From Azospirillum melinis (GTDB taxonomy: Bacteria > Pseudomonadota > Alphaproteobacteria > Azospirillales > Azospirillaceae): a DNA stretch of 64,000 nt. Below, piece by piece: positions 59,908 to 64,000 of this stretch. A program made the translations under genes and the position numbers. The stretch covers positions 1 through 64,000 of the forward strand of contig NZ_WHOS01000039.1 in assembly GCF_013340935.1 (NCBI RefSeq), in the 5' to 3' direction. The stretch's first letter is position 1. Every line of letters begins with the position of its first letter. The notes beneath the pieces were generated by a model. The model ran no database searches. It worked only from the letters and a program-made list of their open reading frames with translations, and was not told the origin of the DNA.

Positions 59908-61287
59908 ATGAGCGTGTTTCACGATGTTTCATCCGCCCGCGGACTTCCCCCCATCCGCTTGGCGGTCGTGGCGTTCTTCCTGACGGCAGCCGCCCTTCTT
60001 TCGCCCGCCCAGGCCATGGACATCAAGCGGGTGGTCAGCCCTGGCGGGATCGAGGCGTGGCTGGTCGAGGACCACAAGGTGCCGGTCCTGGCGCTGGAAT
60101 GGGTCTTCGACGGGGCCGGCGGCACCGACCCCAAGGGCAAGGAAGGGCTGGCGAACATCGCCTCCACCATGCTGGACGAGGGTGCCGGACCGTACGACTC
60201 CCAGACCTTCCAGGCGCGCCTGCAGGACAAGGCCATCGCGCTCGGCTTCGAGTCCGGGCGCGACGGCTTCAGTGGCTCGATGCGCACCCTGGCCGACAAC
60301 CGTGACGAGGCGCTGGAGCTGACCCGGCTCGCCCTGACCGAGCCGCATTTCGCGCCCGAGGCGCTCGACCGCATGCGCGCCTCCGTCATGGCCAGCCTTA
60401 GGCGCGATCTCGCCGACCCCAACTATGTCGCGCGGCGCCAGTTCTACGCCACCGCCTTCCCCGACCACCCCTATGGCGGCGAGGGTCGCGGCAGCTTGGA
60501 AAGCCTGCCGGCCATCACCCCCGACGACCTGCGCGCCTTCGTGAAGGGGCAGTTCGGCCGCGACCGGCTGGTGGTGGCGGCAACCGGCGACATCTCGCCG
60601 GAAGACCTGGGCAAGGCGCTGGACAAGGTGTTCGGCGGGCTGCCGGCCAAGACCGAGGCGAAGCCGATCCCCGACGTGACGATGTCCGGGCTGGGCCAGA
60701 CCATCCTGCTGCCGCGCCCGACCGCGCAGACGGTGATGCTGATGGGCCAGCCGGGAGTGAAGCGCGACGATCCCGACTGGTACGCCGCCACGGTGATGAA
60801 CTATGTGCTGGGCGGCGGCGGCTTCGGTTCGCGCCTGATGGAAGAGGTGCGCGAGAAGCGCGGCCTCAGCTATGGCGTCTACAGCTACCTGATCCCGATG
60901 GACCATACCGCGCTGGTGATGGCGGGCGGCTCCACCGTCAACGCCAAGGCCGGCCAGGCGCTGGACATCATGCGCCAGGAATGGGCGCGCATGGCCAAGG
61001 ACGGCCTGACCGACCAGGAGATGGCCGACGCCAAGACCTACCTGACCGGCTCCTTCCCGCTGCAACTCGGCTCGACCCAGGCCATCGCCCGCATCCTGTT
61101 GCAGGTGAAGCGCGACAATCTCGGCATCGACTACCTGAACCAGCGCGACCGTTACATCAACGCGGTGAGCCAGGAGGATATCAAGCGGGTAGCCCGGCGC
61201 CTGCTCGACCCGGCCAAGCTGCTGACCGTGCTGGTCGGCAAGCCGGAGGGCGTGACGCCGACGCGGACCATCGAAGGCGGAAGCTGA
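59908..61287 (+). CDS. M16 family peptidase-like protein (non-catalytic partner)
   Basis: Predicted 459 aa with a signal peptide (about 18-37, ending AQA). Fold and length match the preceding M16 peptidase, but at the position of the zinc motif it has STMLDEGAG, with no HxxEH, so it should not bind zinc. The C-terminal glycine-rich loop (YVLGGGGFGSRLMEEVREKR) and the Arg/Tyr substrate-binding region (GLSYGVYSYL) are strongly conserved, as in inactive subunits of M16B heterodimers. It starts two bases after its partner's stop with GTTGAGG as ribosome binding site. Confidence 0.92.
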   Translation: MSVFHDVSSARGLPPIRLAVVAFFLTAAALLSPAQAMDIKRVVSPGGIEAWLVEDHKVPVLALEWVFDGAGGTDPKGKEGLANIASTMLDEGAGPYDSQTFQARLQDKAIALGFESGRDGFSGSMRTLADNRDEALELTRLALTEPHFAPEALDRMRASVMASLRRDLADPNYVARRQFYATAFPDHPYGGEGRGSLESLPAITPDDLRAFVKGQFGRDRLVVAATGDISPEDLGKALDKVFGGLPAKTEAKPIPDVTMSGLGQTILLPRPTAQTVMLMGQPGVKRDDPDWYAATVMNYVLGGGGFGSRLMEEVREKRGLSYGVYSYLIPMDHTALVMAGGSTVNAKAGQALDIMRQEWARMAKDGLTDQEMADAKTYLTGSFPLQLGSTQAIARILLQVKRDNLGIDYLNQRDRYINAVSQEDIKRVARRLLDPAKLLTVLVGKPEGVTPTRTIEGGS

Positions 61288-61328
61288 GTGAACCGGGGGT
61301 GTCGGCTGACGACACCCCCAGCCTCTCC

Positions 61329-61511
61329 TCACGCCAAATCCGGCTGGCTCCCCGGAAAGCGCGGATCGCTCGGATCGACCGGGCTGCCCGGCACCTTGCC
61401 GGGAATGATCCCGACCTGATCCGGCAGCATCGCATCGTCGCGGTCGCGTTGCTCCTCCCGCTCTTCCAGCGGCGGAGCAACAGGCTTGTCCGTGGCAGGC
61501 TTGTCCGACAT
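61329..61511 (-). CDS. Small hydrophilic protein of unknown function
   Basis: Predicted 60 aa: an acidic-basic N-terminus (about 1-30, PLEEREEQRDRDD) and a Pro/Gly-rich tail (PGKVPGSPVDPSDPRFPGSQ). No membrane segment. AGGAGG lies ideally before the ATG at 61511, which is the main reason to believe the gene. It is probably disordered; I recognise no family. Convergent to the M16 pair, divergent from pgi. Confidence 0.65.
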   Translation of the reverse strand: MSDKPATDKPVAPPLEEREEQRDRDDAMLPDQVGIIPGKVPGSPVDPSDPRFPGSQPDLA

Positions 61512-61716
61512 GCTGTCCTCCTGTCGCAGTTCTGCAAAGACCACAACACCCGACCGCGGTGCCCGGTTGCACCCTGGCCGCCCCGCATAGGCCGATAAGC
61601 AGCGCCGACCGCCGCGTTTTGGCCCGTGGCCGCGGCAGGCGGTCGGTGTTAGGCTCCGCACGCCCCGCAGATGGGCCGCGTCAAAGGACCGATGACGTCA
61701 AGGAGTCCAAAGCATC

Positions 61717-63369
61717 ATGACCGCGCTGACCCGTTCCCCCGCCTGGGCCGCCCTTGCCCACCACCGCCAGGACATGGCCGGCACGCACATGCGTGACCTG
61801 TTCGCCGCCGATCCAGGCCGGTTCAAAGCCTTCTCGATGGAAGCCGCGGGGCTGTTCCTCGACTATTCGAAGAACCGCATCACGCAGGACACGGTCCGCC
61901 TGCTGCTCGACCTCGCGCGTCAACAGGATGTCGAGGGGGCGCGTGCCCGCATGTTCGGCGGCGAGCCGATCAACCTCACGGAAAAGCGCGCGGTCCTGCA
62001 CACCGCCCTGCGCAACCGTTCCGACCGCGCCGTCACCGTCGATGGCCGCGACGTGATGCCGGGCGTGCGTGCGGTGCTGGAGCGGATGGACGCCTTCGCC
62101 AACTCGGTGCGCGACGGCGAGTGGCGCGGCTACACCAGCCAGCCGATCACCGACGTGGTGAACATCGGCATCGGCGGTTCCGACCTCGGCCCCGTCATGG
62201 CGACGGAGGCGCTGAAGCCCTTCGCCCATGCCCATGTGGCGCTGCATTACGTCTCCAACGTCGACGGCACCCATCTGGCCGAACAGCTGAAATGGCTGGA
62301 TCCGGAGACCACGCTGTTCGTCATCGCGTCCAAGACCTTCACGACGCAGGAAACGCTGACCAACGCCCATTCCGCCCGCCGCTGGTTCCTGGAGACCGCG
62401 CAGGACGAGGCGCATGTCGCCAAGCATTTCGTCGCCGTCTCCACCAACGAGGCGGAGGTGCGCAAGTTCGGCATCGACCCGGCCAACATGTTCGGCTTCT
62501 GGGATTGGGTCGGCGGCCGTTATTCGCTGTGGTCGGCCATCGGCCTGCCGATCATGATCGCCATCGGCCCGGAACGCTTCTCCGAGATGCTGGCCGGCGC
62601 CCATGCGATGGACGAGCATTTCCAGACTGCGCCGCTCGAGCGCAACATGCCGGTGCTGCTGGCCCTGCTGGGCGTCTGGTACCGCAATTTCTGGGACGCC
62701 TCGTCCTACGCGGTGCTGCCCTACGACCAGTATCTGCACCGCTTCCCCGCTTATCTCCAGCAGCTGGACATGGAGAGCAACGGCAAGTCGGTGACCCGCG
62801 GCGGCGAGCCGGTGGATTGCCAGACCGGTCCGGTGCTGTTCGGGGAGCCCGGCACCAACGGCCAGCACGCCTTCTACCAGCTGATCCACCAGGGCACTTC
62901 GCTGATCCCCTGCGACTTCGTGGCGGCGGCGACCACCCACAACCCGATCGGGGCGGAGGCCGGCGCCCATCACCGCATCCTGCTGTCCAACGTCTTCGCC
63001 CAGGCCGAGGCGCTGATGCGCGGCAAGACCGCCGACGAGGTGCGGGCGGAGATGACCAAGGCCGGCAAGCCGGCGGCGGAGGTGGAGGCGCTGGTCCCCC
63101 ACCGCGTCTTCCCCGGCAACCGCCCGTCCAACACCATCCTGATGCAAAGCCTGACCCCGGCGACGCTGGGCGCCCTGATCGCGCTGTACGAGCACAAGGT
63201 CTTCGTCCAGGGCATCGTCTGGGACATCAACAGCTTCGACCAGTGGGGCGTGGAGTTGGGCAAGCAACTGGCCAACACCATCCTGCCGGAGATGGAGGTT
63301 GGGCCTGCCGAGGGGGCACATGACAGCTCCACCACCGGGCTGATGGCGTGGTGGCGAGCGCACCAGTGA
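61717..63369 (+). CDS. pgi: Glucose-6-phosphate isomerase
   Basis: Predicted 550 aa. It interconverts glucose 6-phosphate and fructose 6-phosphate. The phosphate-binding NIGIGGSDLGP, the signature WVGGRYSLWSAIGL, catalytic glutamate/histidine regions (GTNGQHAFYQLIHQG) and the C-terminal lysine in FDQWGVELGKQL are all present; length is normal for the enterobacterial-type enzyme. ATG at 61717 fits. Stands alone. Confidence 0.98.
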   Translation: MTALTRSPAWAALAHHRQDMAGTHMRDLFAADPGRFKAFSMEAAGLFLDYSKNRITQDTVRLLLDLARQQDVEGARARMFGGEPINLTEKRAVLHTALRNRSDRAVTVDGRDVMPGVRAVLERMDAFANSVRDGEWRGYTSQPITDVVNIGIGGSDLGPVMATEALKPFAHAHVALHYVSNVDGTHLAEQLKWLDPETTLFVIASKTFTTQETLTNAHSARRWFLETAQDEAHVAKHFVAVSTNEAEVRKFGIDPANMFGFWDWVGGRYSLWSAIGLPIMIAIGPERFSEMLAGAHAMDEHFQTAPLERNMPVLLALLGVWYRNFWDASSYAVLPYDQYLHRFPAYLQQLDMESNGKSVTRGGEPVDCQTGPVLFGEPGTNGQHAFYQLIHQGTSLIPCDFVAAATTHNPIGAEAGAHHRILLSNVFAQAEALMRGKTADEVRAEMTKAGKPAAEVEALVPHRVFPGNRPSNTILMQSLTPATLGALIALYEHKVFVQGIVWDINSFDQWGVELGKQLANTILPEMEVGPAEGAHDSSTTGLMAWWRAHQ

Positions 63370-63520
63370 GGGCAAGTTCGCGTCACGCCCAATAATTGTA
63401 TGTATACGACCGCTATCGGGCGGAGCAGACTCCCTCCGATAGCGTTCGGAACATTGCGACCTCATTCCGGTTGAAGAGGGAAACGGTCTATGCACCATCC
63501 AACTTCAGCGGAGCAGCCAC

Positions 63521-63772
63521 ATGTCCACCCGTTTACGCCTCGCCATCCTGATCTACGGCATGATCCAGGGTGTGGTCTTCGGCATCGGCACCGTCCTGGT
63601 CCTGGGCATCCCCAGCTTTTCCGAACAGGCGATGACGCTGATGCCGACCGTGGTGATCCTCAGCGTCATCCTTGCCGCTCCCATCGCCTGGTTCATGGCG
63701 CCGCGGCTGCGGCTGCGCTTCTGGCAGCAGCGGGAACGTCAACAGGCCCCGCGCCGCGTCACCCTGTCCTGA
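63521..63772 (+). CDS. Small inner-membrane protein of unknown function
   Basis: Predicted 83 aa with two membrane helices (about 7-28 and 42-59) and a basic C-terminal tail (RLRLRFWQQRERQQ), so both ends should be cytoplasmic. AGCGGAG lies upstream of the ATG at 63521. I recognise no named family; similar two-helix proteins are common in alphaproteobacteria. It converges with the LysR-type gene with a 4-base gap. Confidence 0.7.
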   Translation: MSTRLRLAILIYGMIQGVVFGIGTVLVLGIPSFSEQAMTLMPTVVILSVILAAPIAWFMAPRLRLRFWQQRERQQAPRRVTLS

Positions 63773-63776
63773 CGGC

Positions 63777-64000
63777 TCAGCCTGCCGCCTCTTCCGCGAC
63801 CATGGCGAACAGCCAGTCGCGGAAGGCGCGCATGGTCGGCGTTTCCGGCCGGGATTTCAGCGAGGTCAGCCAATAGGCGCCTTTGCAGACGGTAACGGCG
63901 AAGGGCTGCTCGATCAGCCCCACGGCCAGCGGCCGGCGGAACATCGCCACCGGAGCCAATGCCACCCCCGCCCCCTGGATCGCCGCCTCCACCATCAGGG
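63777..64000 (-). CDS. LysR-type transcriptional regulator, C-terminal end (cut by window edge)
   Basis: The visible 74 residues are the end of a LysR effector-binding domain of the GcvA-like group: EAAIQGAGVALAPVAMFRRP, then LIEQPFAV, AYWLTS and the closing TMRAFRDWLFAMV helix. The DNA-binding domain and target are outside the window. Confidence 0.88.
   Translation of the reverse strand, partial: LMVEAAIQGAGVALAPVAMFRRPLAVGLIEQPFAVTVCKGAYWLTSLKSRPETPTMRAFRDWLFAMVAEEAAG

Noticed and set aside
61329..61511. Succinate dehydrogenase assembly factor (DUF1674)
   Set aside because: Size and Pro-rich tail are suggestive, but the conserved C-terminal motif with Arg-Tyr-Gly-Asp-Trp is absent.
1..64000. 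tRNA, rRNA or prophage genes
   Set aside because: No T-loop-like GGTTCGAATCC pattern with an acceptor stem, no ribosomal RNA sequence and no phage structural or integrase genes were found on reading both strands.

Overview
The window is about 64 kb of high-GC alphaproteobacterial chromosome, most likely from Azospirillum or a close relative in the Rhodospirillales. The evidence is the split FO ATP synthase operon carrying both b and b' subunits, the minCDE set, a formate dehydrogenase locus with DUF3305/DUF3306 partners, an alphaproteobacterial DUF3035 lipoprotein, and an unusual density of chemoreceptors (five MCP-type proteins plus an Aer-like PAS protein) next to a large flagellin. Genus is an inference from gene content; no 16S or other marker is present.

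Layout. 1-124: end of an IS5-like insertion sequence whose junction supplies part of the stop codon of a uracil-DNA glycosylase-like gene. 124-5671: UDG, pterin carbinolamine dehydratase, an enolase-superfamily dipeptide epimerase, a soluble receptor-like protein with its Cache domain at the C-terminus, and an overlapping PAS/MCP gene pair that looks like a split Aer. 5902-11201: FG-GAP/ASPIC protein, minCDE, an 833-bp gap with tandem repeats and a terminator, and phoH. 11430-20435: hemerythrin-tailed MCP, SCO1 copper chaperone, FO ATP synthase operon atpIBEF'F with a clear promoter, a DODA-type dioxygenase and a histidine kinase. 20460-35144: class II aldolase, then a Mo/W formate dehydrogenase locus: fdhC, a small lipoprotein, fdhB, fdhA, Tat-target protein, TorD-like chaperone, DUF3306, DUF3305, mobA and fdhD on the minus strand; tupB, tupA, a polyferredoxin and moaA on the plus strand. 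It combines enzyme, maturation, cofactor synthesis and oxyanion uptake, but no tupC ATPase is present.

35194-46555: CoA transferase, FemAB-like acyltransferase, RidA, flagellin, S10 peptidase, two MCPs and pyrE. 46613-51836: a four-gene minus-strand glycosyltransferase operon (GT10 fucosyltransferase, an unclassified glycosyltransferase, TPR/OGT-like GT41, and a beta-1,4-galactosyltransferase-like GT7). Read together these could build a Lewis-type glycan on protein; this is the most interesting hypothesis in the window. 52088-53894: a two-gene AT-richer block (unknown protein and RTX repeat protein), bracketed by two 27/30-identical copies of what looks like the ileS promoter, which suggests insertion. 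54198-64000: ileS, lspA, DUF3035 lipoprotein, a pair of M16 peptidases, pgi, two small proteins and the 3' end of a LysR-type regulator. No tRNA, rRNA or CRISPR array was seen.
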